Shown here in pieces: positions 1 to 5,591 of a stretch of DNA of 5,654 nucleotides. The first letter of the stretch is position 1; each line of letters begins with the position of its first letter. A program made the position numbers and the translations under genes. Under the pieces are notes generated by a model. It did not search any database, was not told the DNA's origin, and saw nothing but the letters and a program-made list of their open reading frames with translations. This DNA is from Phycisphaeraceae bacterium. GTDB lineage: Bacteria > Planctomycetota > Phycisphaerae > Phycisphaerales > Phycisphaeraceae. Where the stretch lies: the NCBI GenBank assembly GCA_016763955.1, contig JAESSU010000064.1, positions 1 to 5,654 on the forward strand, in the 5' to 3' direction.

Positions 1-693
1 CAATCGTTCCGTAAGTAAAAAAGCAGACGCAGCAGGCACGATGAGCATCGCAATCACCAAAATGCTGCCGACACTTTCAAAGCAAGCCACCGTCGTCATC
101 GCGATCAATGACATGAGCAGATAATGCATAAACGTTGCGTTGATGCCTAATGTCGTCGCCAACTGCGGATCAAATGCAGTGATTTTCAACTCTTTGTAAA
201 ACACAAGGACAAACGTTAACACGATCCCAAAGACAAGCGATAATGTGATCACCGCCTGAGGAATTTCAAAAGGATCAAACGACGGGATCAATTCAATTGC
301 ACCATATAACACGCACTGTGCATCCAAGTCCACATGATCGGCAGCTTGCACAATCAGCACCAATCCCAATGCAAAAAGACTGGTAAACACCACCCCCATT
401 GACGCTGAATGTTCAACCTTGCCCAGACTGTGAATCCACTCAGTAAGCACTGCCGTGAGCACCCCCACAATTGCAGCACCGATGAACATCGTAAAACTAT
501 CACGGCTGCCGGTAATCAAAAATGCAGCAGCTAAGCCGGGCAAAACCGCGTGACTAATCGCATCACCCATCATGCTCATACGGCGTAAGACCAGAAAATT
601 CCCCAATAATGCACAGGACAAAGCACTGAGTAACGCAGCAACGATAATCCAAAAATCAAAGCCATAAGCATACATAAAATTTTCAAAACTCAT
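1..693 (-). CDS. troD: Metal ABC transporter permease 2 (ABC-3 family, TroD/MntD-like), 3' end outside window
   Basis: Second membrane subunit of the metal importer; 231 codons are visible and the C-terminus lies beyond the left edge. The protein starts MSFENFMYAYGFDFW and is strongly hydrophobic. The ABC-3 family signature is clear: RRMSMMGDAISHAVLPG at residues 38-54. Later landmarks are HVDLDAQCVLYG, FYKELKITAFDP (a likely coupling region facing the ATPase), and ESVGSILVIAMLIVPAAS near the visible end, which matches the conserved late transmembrane segment. The ATG (693-691) overlaps the TGA of permease 1 as ATGA, and a strong GGGGAGG lies 7 nt upstream (701-707), so the start is well supported and translation is probably coupled. 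Whether this permease also carries a C-terminal regulatory domain cannot be seen. By family it should form a heterodimeric channel with permease 1 for Mn(II), Zn(II) or Fe(II). The symbol follows the Treponema tro gene order and is by similarity only. Confidence 0.93.
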   Translation of the reverse strand, partial: MSFENFMYAYGFDFWIIVAALLSALSCALLGNFLVLRRMSMMGDAISHAVLPGLAAAFLITGSRDSFTMFIGAAIVGVLTAVLTEWIHSLGKVEHSASMGVVFTSLFALGLVLIVQAADHVDLDAQCVLYGAIELIPSFDPFEIPQAVITLSLVFGIVLTFVLVFYKELKITAFDPQLATTLGINATFMHYLLMSLIAMTTVACFESVGSILVIAMLIVPAASAFLLTERL

Positions 694-2198
694 GGCTGGT
701 CCTCCCCTGTCACAAGAACGTGGGGACTGGGCGGAATTTGCTCCGCTAACTTTTGGGCTAAAAGTTTTTCCAGCTTACGCACCATCGGTTCACCAAGTAC
801 ATGCTCAATCTGATCCGCATCACGGTCTACATGACTCGGGGCGATATCAGCATATTGAATTAAATACATCTCCCAGAGACGATGGTTCCGACAAATACGT
901 GAAGCTTGAATTTGACCCTGTTCCGTGAGATTCCAACGCCGATGTGATCCGCAATAAACCAGGCTCTCTTTTTGGGCACGTTTAAGTGATTGAGATAACA
1001 AACTGCGCGTCCATGAACGTAATTTTAATAATTCACGAACATGGACCCCCGCTTCATGTTCACCATCAAGTTCATGCCATTCGTACATCGCACGCAGCAG
1101 ATGTTGACGACGAATACTCACTGACAAACGCCACCGCCGCATCCCTCGAACAAGCATGCCATTGGCTTTGCCAAACACCATGCTCAGTAAAAAAATCGAT
1201 GCCGCGACGAGCACAATAATCGCTCCCGCTGGAAGGCGTGGGACCAAAGCACTAAGGCTTGCACCTAACCAACCGCTTAACGCACCCACAAGAACGCCAA
1301 CGAACATCATCCATCGCAAATGATGCGTCCAAAACCGTGCCGCAGCGGGCGGGATAATGAGCATTGCGATCACCAAAATCAAACCCACAGCCTGCAAGCC
1401 CACCACAGTCACCAACGTCACCAACGACATCAATACCACATCCAAAAGTAACACCGGCCAGCCGAGACTCGCAGCATAACCCTGATCAAAACAGAGCAGT
1501 GATAACTCTTTAAAGAGTGCCCCGCATGCAATGACAATCAGTCCTGCACTAATGCAAATCAGCCAGGCATCTTGTGCGACCATCGACGCGGTCTTGCCAT
1601 AGATAAAGGAGCTTAAGCCCGCGGACGAACCTGCCTCCATCTTCTGCACAACCGACAGTAAACAAATCCCAAAACCAAAAAAGACACTTAACACAATGCC
1701 CAAAGCAGCGTCTTCTTTAATGCGGCTAACCCGTCGAATCAGCAAAATGCAAAGCACCCCCGCGATCCCCGATAAAGCTGCGCCAATTAACAGCGCATAA
1801 AGATTTTTCCCGTTATAACCCAATGAAGTCAACAAAATAAACGTACCCGCAATGCCCGGCAAAGTCGCATGACTTAACGCATCACCCATTAACGCACGTT
1901 TGCGTAACAACATAAACGAACCAATCACAGCACCCGCAGCACCCAACCCCGTCACCCCCAAAACAACAATCCGTGTGTTGTAATCATGAAGCGTCAAGAC
2001 ACGCACAACCTGATCCCGCGAAGGCCAACTCACCGAAGCATCAACCAACCCCCCCCCGGAAGCCCCGGAAGCTTGGGAACCCACAGAAGTTTTTTCTGAG
2101 TTAACCTCACTACTGGCTACGGTCAATGGCAACGCCCATGTTGCAGATGACAACAGTAACATGCAAGCCAAACTTAAAACCATTCGCTTAACGTTCAT
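690..2198 (-). CDS. troC: Metal ABC transporter permease 1 fused to C-terminal DtxR/MntR-like metal-sensor domain
   Basis: 502 aa, much longer than a plain ABC-3 permease (about 280-300 aa). Residues 1-23 look like a signal peptide (MNVKR, hydrophobic core, then ATWA as a possible cleavage site). Residues 24-58 are a Ser/Gly/Ala-rich linker. Residues about 75-345 are the permease, with about eight hydrophobic segments, the signature RKRALMGDALSHATLPG (100-116) and VGLILVIAMLIIPPAA (271-286). Residues about 360-490 are soluble and resemble DtxR: a winged helix (about 366-430, ending LTEQG), then NHRLWEMYL and DADQIEHVLG. H439, E443, D462, E465 and H466 have the same relative spacing as DtxR H79, E83, C102, E105 and H106, so metal binding is plausible. 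No FeoA/SH3-like domain follows. The start is ATG 2198, sharing one base with the ATPase stop (TGATG); a TTG at 2201 is also possible, since AAGG at 2208-2211 suits either. A nine-G run encodes Gly48-50. Transport is a firm inference; the fused domain's role (DNA binding or gating) is unknown. Confidence 0.93.
   Translation of the reverse strand: MNVKRMVLSLACMLLLSSATWALPLTVASSEVNSEKTSVGSQASGASGGGLVDASVSWPSRDQVVRVLTLHDYNTRIVVLGVTGLGAAGAVIGSFMLLRKRALMGDALSHATLPGIAGTFILLTSLGYNGKNLYALLIGAALSGIAGVLCILLIRRVSRIKEDAALGIVLSVFFGFGICLLSVVQKMEAGSSAGLSSFIYGKTASMVAQDAWLICISAGLIVIACGALFKELSLLCFDQGYAASLGWPVLLLDVVLMSLVTLVTVVGLQAVGLILVIAMLIIPPAAARFWTHHLRWMMFVGVLVGALSGWLGASLSALVPRLPAGAIIVLVAASIFLLSMVFGKANGMLVRGMRRWRLSVSIRRQHLLRAMYEWHELDGEHEAGVHVRELLKLRSWTRSLLSQSLKRAQKESLVYCGSHRRWNLTEQGQIQASRICRNHRLWEMYLIQYADIAPSHVDRDADQIEHVLGEPMVRKLEKLLAQKLAEQIPPSPHVLVTGEDQP
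701..707 (-). promoter_or_regulatory. Ribosome binding site of permease 2, inside the end of permease 1
   Basis: On the minus strand the bases read GGGGAGG, 7 nt before the ATG at 693. It lies wholly within the last codons of the upstream permease gene and fixes the start of the downstream permease. It suggests permease 2 can initiate efficiently in its own right as well as by termination-reinitiation at the ATGA overlap. Confidence 0.8.
2049..2057 (-). repeat. Nine-G homopolymer tract in permease 1
   Basis: The plus strand carries nine consecutive C, read as nine G in the coding strand of permease 1, where they form three successive glycine codons after the signal peptide. Just upstream on the coding strand CTTCCGGGG occurs twice in tandem, the second copy running into the tract. 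Such a run is prone to slipped-strand change, and a one-base change would shift the frame before all transmembrane segments. Confidence 0.85.
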
Positions 2199-3037
2199 CA
2201 AGATTTACCTTGTGCGGCCATGGCATTGGCTGCTTCATCGAGCAATGTCAGTCGGCCACCATACGTGTGTTGCAGGTTCTGTTCAGTAAAGACTTCTGAC
2301 GTTGGGCCCGATGCGACGATGCGCATGTTGAGCATCACCAAATGGTCGAAATACTGACTGACGGTTTGCAAGTCATGATGCACCACCAGCACGGTACGCC
2401 CGTTATTACGCAGGTCATGCAAAATGTTGACGATGGCTTTTTCTGTCGCGGCATCGACACCTGCAAAGGGTTCATCCATGAAGTAGATTTGAGCATCTTG
2501 CGCTAGCGCTCGAGCCAGAAAGACTCGCTGCTGCTGGCCGCCGGAGAGCTGACTGATTTGACGGTGAGCATAGCTTGCCATCCCGACGCGTTGGAGCGCC
2601 TCCATGGCTGCTTCTTTGTGCGCTTTGCCAATGGGTTTAAACCAGCCAATTTTGCCATAGCGTCCCATCGTCACCACATCCAACGCGTTAACCGGGAAGT
2701 CCCAATCAACAGACTCACGTTGCGGGACATAGCCCACGAGTTGGCGTTGACTTTTATACGGCTTGCCATAGATCAAAACCCGTCCTGAAGCTTTGGGCAC
2801 CAGATCGAGAATCGCTTTAATCAACGTACTTTTGCCCGCACCATTGGGGCCGATGATGCCCACGAGTTTGCCTTGGGGCACATCCAAGTCCACATCCCAG
2901 AGAACCGGTTTGCGATGATAAGCAACCGTCATGTCATGGATCGACAACGGCATGTTAGCGGGATGTTCTTCACCGGTGGCTACAGGTTGTGGCGGCTGAC
3001 CGGGAATAGGCCCATGTTTATAAAGTGTACGCGGCAT
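2198..3037 (-). CDS. troB: Metal ABC transporter ATP-binding protein (TroB/MntB/ZnuC-like)
   Basis: 279-aa cytoplasmic ATPase that powers the metal importer. All nucleotide-binding motifs are present and intact: Walker A GPNGAGKST at 63-71, Q-loop Q106 in GYVPQRESV, signature LSGGQ at 164-168, Walker B IYFMDEP with D188 and E189, D-loop AGVD at 192-195, and switch histidine H221 in VVHHDL. The conserved fold begins near residue 29 (MPLSIHDMTVAYH); the first 28 residues form a Pro-rich extension, slightly longer than usual, so Met29 (ATG at 2953) is a possible alternative start. Neither ATG has a strong Shine-Dalgarno, and the longer form is kept because it begins only 6 bp after the binding-protein stop. 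The TGA overlaps the ATG of permease 1 as TGATG, which suggests coupled translation. Subfamily and context place it with Mn/Zn/Fe importers; the metal cannot be read from the ATPase. Confidence 0.96.
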   Translation of the reverse strand: MPRTLYKHGPIPGQPPQPVATGEEHPANMPLSIHDMTVAYHRKPVLWDVDLDVPQGKLVGIIGPNGAGKSTLIKAILDLVPKASGRVLIYGKPYKSQRQLVGYVPQRESVDWDFPVNALDVVTMGRYGKIGWFKPIGKAHKEAAMEALQRVGMASYAHRQISQLSGGQQQRVFLARALAQDAQIYFMDEPFAGVDAATEKAIVNILHDLRNNGRTVLVVHHDLQTVSQYFDHLVMLNMRIVASGPTSEVFTEQNLQHTYGGRLTLLDEAANAMAAQGKS

Positions 3038-3043
3038 TTGTTA

Positions 3044-4036
3044 TTACTCGTTATGTGTAACAGAACCCAGTTTGCCATGAAGTCCACGTGGCGGTGCTCG
3101 CCCACCTAAAGCGTGAACAATGGTTGTAATATTGTGATCAAGCATTCCCATATAACTACCTTCGTAAGTCCCGCCTTGCCCCATGGCATCGGAAAACAAA
3201 CTCCCCCCGATTTTTAGCTCATGTCCGCGAGACTTAGCACCTTCAAGTAATGCTCGGATATTTTTATCTGACACACTCGTCTCCACAAACACGGCTTTGA
3301 TCCCACTAGCCACAATCATATCGATAAGCTTATTAATATCATCTAGCCCCGCTTCAGACTCCGTGGAAAGTCCTTGAATGCCCTTCACTTTGAGATTGTA
3401 TGCCTGCCCAAAATAATTAAAAGCATCATGAGCCGTAATCAGTACACGCTGCTGTTGCGGGATCGTGGCAATCGTTTGAACTGCATAATCATGCAATTTA
3501 GCAAGCTCCTTGCGATACGCCTGAGCATTGGCCAAATACTGCGAACGATGAGCCGGATCAAACTCGGCTAGCGACAAAGCGACGACCTGCACACATTGGG
3601 ACCATGCACTGACATCCATCCACACATGCGGATCAGGGTGACCAGCTGACCCGGCAGGTTTAAGTAATTTCTCATGGTCGAGCAATTCAGTCACCGCATA
3701 AACAGGCTTGCCACTACGAGCTGCACGCACAAATGCTTCAGTCATACGACCTTCAAGTAGTAACCCGCTGTAAAAAATCACATCCGACTTAACCATTTTG
3801 ACCAAGTCCCCGCGAGTAGGTTTATAGAGATGCGGATCCACGCCTTCACCCATTAGATTACTCACAACCGCTTTATCGCCCGCAACTTGACGAACAATAT
3901 CTGCCACCATCCCGGTGGTGCAAACAATTGTAAAGGCAAGGCCTTTTGGTTGATCTGGTGCTTTGGAACACGAAAAACACAACGCCAACGTAGCGAGCAA
4001 ACTTAAAATCACGACATAACGAAAAGCAGAACGCAT
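3044..4036 (-). CDS. troA: Metal-binding lipoprotein of ABC transporter (TroA-like, cluster A-I)
   Basis: 330-aa substrate-binding protein, the extracytoplasmic metal receptor of the importer. The N-terminus MRSAFRYVVILSLL is a signal peptide ending in a lipoprotein-like site, CFSC with C23 as the probable lipidated residue (C20 in LALC is the alternative; neither is a perfect lipobox). The four metal ligands of the TroA family are visible: H69 in GVDPHLYKP, H137 in DPHVWMD, H203 in AHDAFNYFG and D283 in LFSDAMG. Their spacing closely follows Treponema pallidum TroA (H68, H133, H199, D279), and the C-terminal LFSDAMG...TYEGSYMGMLDHNI resembles that protein. The His at the third position is the TroA/ZnuA type, whereas PsaA/MntC-type manganese proteins carry Glu there, so Zn(II), Mn(II) or both are possible. 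No long ZnuA-style His-rich loop is present. AGGAG lies 6 nt upstream of the ATG. It is first in the operon, directly behind the predicted promoter. Confidence 0.96.
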   Translation of the reverse strand: MRSAFRYVVILSLLATLALCFSCSKAPDQPKGLAFTIVCTTGMVADIVRQVAGDKAVVSNLMGEGVDPHLYKPTRGDLVKMVKSDVIFYSGLLLEGRMTEAFVRAARSGKPVYAVTELLDHEKLLKPAGSAGHPDPHVWMDVSAWSQCVQVVALSLAEFDPAHRSQYLANAQAYRKELAKLHDYAVQTIATIPQQQRVLITAHDAFNYFGQAYNLKVKGIQGLSTESEAGLDDINKLIDMIVASGIKAVFVETSVSDKNIRALLEGAKSRGHELKIGGSLFSDAMGQGGTYEGSYMGMLDHNITTIVHALGGRAPPRGLHGKLGSVTHNE

Positions 4037-4053
4037 AGAACTCTCCTATTTCA

Positions 4054-4071
4054 ATTTTGAGTATTCAAAAT
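4054..4071. promoter_or_regulatory. Inverted repeat over the transporter -10 and start site; candidate operator
   Basis: ATTTTGA-GTAT-TCAAAAT: seven-base perfect arms around a four-base centre whose middle TA is also symmetric. One arm overlaps the predicted -10 element (4067-4072) of the transporter promoter, and the other covers the expected transcription start near 4060. This is a good position for repression by the divergent MntR/DtxR-like protein. The binding is inferred; the sequence was not matched to a published consensus. Confidence 0.6.
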
Positions 4072-4072
4072 A

Positions 4073-4084
4073 CCAAAGCTTTGG
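4073..4084. promoter_or_regulatory. Perfect 12-bp palindrome CCAAAGCTTTGG in the promoter spacer
   Basis: CCAAAGCTTTGG is fully self-complementary. It sits exactly between the -10 and -35 of the transporter promoter and overlaps the first bases of the regulator's -35. Its position suggests a protein-binding site, but the symmetry could be fortuitous over 12 bp. Confidence 0.45.
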
Positions 4085-4094
4085 CAATTGTCAA
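4081..4094. promoter_or_regulatory. Dyad TTGGCAATTGTCAA joining the two divergent -35 elements
   Basis: A 14-bp palindrome with a single mismatched pair. Its left arm is the regulator's -35 (TTGGCA) and its right arm, read on the other strand, is the transporter's -35 (TTGACA). It is the approximate symmetry centre of the intergenic region: TTTGAGTA at 4056-4063 is mirrored by TACTCAAA at 4109-4116, near the two expected start sites. Part of the symmetry may simply reflect two -35 hexamers back to back. Confidence 0.55.
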
Positions 4095-4109
4095 TTCTCA
4101 TGGTAAATT
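4081..4109 (+). promoter_or_regulatory. Promoter of the MntR-like regulator gene, overlapping the divergent promoter
   Basis: TTGGCA (4081-4086, five of six -35 bases) is followed by a 17-nt spacer and TAAATT (4104-4109, four of six -10 bases), with TG one base before it as in extended -10 promoters. The expected start is near 4116, giving a leader of about 37 nt to the ATG at 4153. This -35 lies to the left of the opposing promoter's -35, so the two promoters overlap and two polymerases could hardly bind together. Confidence 0.6.
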
Positions 4110-4141
4110 ACTCAAAGCGTAAAATCTGATGAACTGTCACC

Positions 4142-4145
4142 AGGA
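4142..4145 (+). promoter_or_regulatory. Shine-Dalgarno AGGA that selects the regulator start
   Basis: AGGA lies 7 nt before the ATG at 4153. The in-frame ATG at 4129 has no comparable site upstream and would lie only about 13 nt from the predicted transcription start. The start at 4153 also places the protein's N-terminus (MPTSTVENYLKTIY) in register with the usual beginning of MntR/DtxR proteins. Confidence 0.7.
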
Positions 4146-4152
4146 ATATCTT

Positions 4153-4821
4153 ATGCCTACAAGTACCGTCGAAAACTATCTCAAAACGATCTACATGCAG
4201 CAGCAGCGTGCGGGGGGTAAAAATGTGGCCATGGGCAAACTCGCCAAGGCCATGGATGTGGTTCCCGGCACGGCCACGGCGATGATCAAAACTCTCGCAG
4301 ACTCTGGCTTAGTGGATTACAAACCCCGTGGCGGAGTCAGCCTGTCGGACAAAGGGGAAACTTTAGCGTTGCACATTCTCCGCAGACATCGCTTACTCGA
4401 ATTATTTCTAGTCGAAGTTTTAGGGTTGGACTGGACAGAAGTTCACGACGAAGCAGAAGAACTTGAGCATGCCACCTCCGACAAAGTGCTTGCCCGTATT
4501 GATGACTACCTTGGCCATCCAGACACTGATCCGCATGGTGATCCAATCCCGCCAGCCAAGGGTGCTCACGCGCCTGTACAACTCAAAAGTTTGGCAGACT
4601 CAGCAACGCAAAAGAAGCTAGTCATTGCTCGCGTGGTGGATCAAGGCTGTGAGTTTTTACAGTTTCTAAATCAACATGGCTTACGACCAGGCACACGAAT
4701 CAACATTCTTTCCTATGACCGAGTCGTTGATGCGATCACCGTCAAACCCTACAAACATGAGCCGGTGACATTAGGTATGGCCGCAGCCGGTAAAATTCTG
4801 GTAGAAAAGCCCGCAACATAG
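4153..4821 (+). CDS. mntR: DtxR/MntR-family metal-dependent transcriptional repressor
   Basis: 222-aa cytoplasmic regulator with the three-domain DtxR plan. A winged helix-turn-helix spans about residues 1-70 (TVENYLKTIY, then GKLAKAMDVVPGTATAMIKTL as the HTH). The metal-binding and dimerisation domain spans about 71-135 (RRHRLLELFL, VHDEAEELEHATSD, DPHGDPIP). A FeoA/SH3-like domain spans about 142-220 (GCEFLQFLNQHGLRPGTRI... GMAAAGKILV). H79, E83, H98, E102, E105 and H106 match DtxR positions one for one. E102 replaces the DtxR cysteine and is the acidic type found in MntR, favouring Mn(II) over Fe(II). N8 stands where DtxR has M10 and MntR has D8. The gene is divergent from the transporter and shares its control region, so it probably represses the operon when metal is plentiful and may regulate itself. 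An in-frame ATG at 4129 would add 8 residues but lacks a ribosome binding site. Confidence 0.94.
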   Translation: MPTSTVENYLKTIYMQQQRAGGKNVAMGKLAKAMDVVPGTATAMIKTLADSGLVDYKPRGGVSLSDKGETLALHILRRHRLLELFLVEVLGLDWTEVHDEAEELEHATSDKVLARIDDYLGHPDTDPHGDPIPPAKGAHAPVQLKSLADSATQKKLVIARVVDQGCEFLQFLNQHGLRPGTRINILSYDRVVDAITVKPYKHEPVTLGMAAAGKILVEKPAT

Positions 4822-4862
4822 TAATATCAGTGACATCCTCGATTTTTTGTAGCACACAAATT

Positions 4863-4866
4863 GGAG
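4863..4866 (+). promoter_or_regulatory. Shine-Dalgarno GGAG supporting a TTG start
   Basis: GGAG precedes the TTG at 4874 by 7 nt, which supports TTG as the true start of the acetyltransferase. No ATG in this frame occurs before the conserved N-terminal sequence (the next Met is residue 44). Confidence 0.65.
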
Positions 4867-4873
4867 CTTCTAC

Positions 4874-5389
4874 TTGCTCATCCGACTGGAACAACCTCAA
4901 GACATTGATGCCACCACAAAGGTCAACCAACTGGCCTTTGAACGTGATGATGAAGCAAATCTGGTGACCCAACTAAGAAATCAGGCAACGCCCTATCTGA
5001 GCATGGTCGCACAAACTGATGACAACCAAATCGTCGGACATATTTTCTATAGCCCTGCCACCATCCAAACCGCAGACGGCGATGTCGCAGGCATGGGCCT
5101 TGCCCCCATGTCAGTCCACCCTGATCACCAACAACAAGGTGTCGGCAAACAACTCATCAAATACAGCCTCGACAAAATTGCGCAAATGAAAATCCCCTAT
5201 GTCATCGTCCTAGGACATGCAGACTATTACCCGCAATTCGGATTTGTCCCCGCAAGCCTGCGAAGCATCCACTGTCAATGGATGGGCATCCCAGAAGAAG
5301 CCTTTATGATTCTGATCCTCAACCCCACTGTCATGCAACCTGTCAGCGGCACCGCCTTCTACCACCGTACCTTCAACGAAATCATGTAG
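4874..5389 (+). CDS. GNAT-family N-acetyltransferase (YhbS-like)
   Basis: 171-aa cytoplasmic enzyme predicted to transfer acetyl from acetyl-CoA to an unknown amine. The fold landmarks run in order: IRLEQPQDIDATTKV at the N-terminus, VGHIFYSPATI (strand region, about 54-64), GLAPMSVHPDHQQQGVGKQLI (75-95) holding the acetyl-CoA pyrophosphate loop Q86-Q-Q-G-V-G91, VLGHADYYPQFGF (112-124) and GIPEEAFMILIL (138-149). The Y-Y-x-x-FGF and IPEEAFM blocks are typical of the YhbS/COG3153 subgroup, and the length is normal. The start is TTG, backed by GGAG 7 nt upstream. It follows the regulator by 52 nt on the same strand with no convincing terminator or promoter between, so it may be co-transcribed with it, but nothing in the protein ties it to metals. 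The substrate cannot be predicted. Confidence 0.9.
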   Translation: MLIRLEQPQDIDATTKVNQLAFERDDEANLVTQLRNQATPYLSMVAQTDDNQIVGHIFYSPATIQTADGDVAGMGLAPMSVHPDHQQQGVGKQLIKYSLDKIAQMKIPYVIVLGHADYYPQFGFVPASLRSIHCQWMGIPEEAFMILILNPTVMQPVSGTAFYHRTFNEIM

Positions 5390-5495
5390 TTTTTCGGGGA
5401 CACCATTAGATTCAAATACCCCTTGGGCAAAGCCCAATGCTAAGGCTCTGCGAAGCATGGGATCACGAAGCACGGGGTCGTGGATCACAAAGCAC
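5390..5495. other. Intergenic stretch with hairpin and degenerate repeats, no gene seen
   Basis: Directly after the acetyltransferase stop there is a T5 run without a preceding stem. TTGGGC-AAA-GCCCAA (5423-5437) forms a perfect 6-bp stem with a 3-nt loop, but no T tract follows on either strand, so it is not a standard intrinsic terminator. From about 5452 the sequence becomes repetitive, with degenerate AAGCAYGGGATCAC-like units leading into the regular array. A minus-strand open frame crosses this stretch but is mostly antisense to the acetyltransferase and shows no protein-family features. Confidence 0.5.
5423..5437. repeat. Short perfect hairpin TTGGGC-AAA-GCCCAA
   Basis: Six-base-pair perfect stem with an AAA loop, 33 nt after the acetyltransferase stop codon. 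It could protect the mRNA 3' end or aid termination, but it lacks the U-run of an intrinsic terminator on either strand. Confidence 0.5.
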
Positions 5496-5591
5496 ATGAT
5501 CACCAAAGCATGGGATCACAGGATCACCAAATCACGGGATCATGGGATCACAGGATCACCAAATCACGGGATCACGGGATCACAGATCATC
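5496..5591. repeat. Octamer tandem array (GGGATCAC/AGGATCAC/CAAATCAC), including a perfect 32-bp duplication
   Basis: From 5512 to 5583 the sequence divides without gaps into nine 8-bp units ending in ATCAC or ATCAT. There are three types: GGGATCAC (one copy ending in T), AGGATCAC and CAAATCAC. Four units make a higher-order repeat: 5511-5542 and 5543-5574 are identical 32-bp copies. Looser units flank on both sides (ATGATCAC at 5496, CAAAGCAT at 5504, and AGATCATC at 5584). GATC therefore recurs many times within about 100 bp. There is no spacer-repeat alternation as in CRISPR and the period is not a multiple of three, so it is unlikely to be a coding repeat. Its function is unknown. Confidence 0.85.

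Larger units (their letters stand above)
4067..4094 (-). promoter_or_regulatory. Sigma70-type promoter of the metal transporter operon
   Basis: On the minus strand a perfect TTGACA -35 (4094-4089) is followed by a 16-nt spacer and TATTTT as the -10 (4072-4067, four of six consensus bases). The expected start near 4060 leaves a leader of about 24 nt with AGGAG ahead of the troA ATG. The spacer is largely filled by a perfect palindrome, and the -10 lies in a second inverted repeat, so the promoter appears embedded in operator sequence. Confidence 0.65.

Noticed and set aside
692..1219. Two plus-strand open frames (692-928 and 986-1219)
   Set aside because: Both lie antisense within the well-supported permease/sensor gene, have no recognisable domain and lack ribosome binding sites.
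2558..3571. Plus-strand open frames antisense to the ATPase and binding-protein genes
   Set aside because: The opposite strand carries intact catalytic and metal-binding motifs. These frames look like mirror products of coding sequence.
4037..4060. Metal riboswitch (for example the Mn-sensing yybP-ykoY type) ahead of the transporter
   Set aside because: The predicted leader is only about 24 nt, too short for a riboswitch aptamer, and the promoter dyads give a simpler explanation.
4846..4860. TTTGT-AGCAC-ACAAA stem between the regulator and the acetyltransferase
   Set aside because: A five-base A/T-rich stem with the T-run before it rather than after it; too weak to call a terminator.
4337..4972. 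Minus-strand open frames (4337-4546 and 4742-4972) antisense to the regulator and acetyltransferase
   Set aside because: They overlap strongly supported plus-strand domains and encode no known motif.
5423..5437. Intrinsic terminator
   Set aside because: The stem is perfect but only 6 bp, and no T-run follows on either strand; kept only as a hairpin.
5210..5506. 98-codon minus-strand frame starting in the repeat region
   Set aside because: Most of it is antisense to the conserved C-terminal half of the acetyltransferase, and its start lies in degenerate repeats. No family features are seen.
5496..5591. CRISPR array
   Set aside because: The units are contiguous 8-mers with no unique spacers of regular length, and no cas gene is present.
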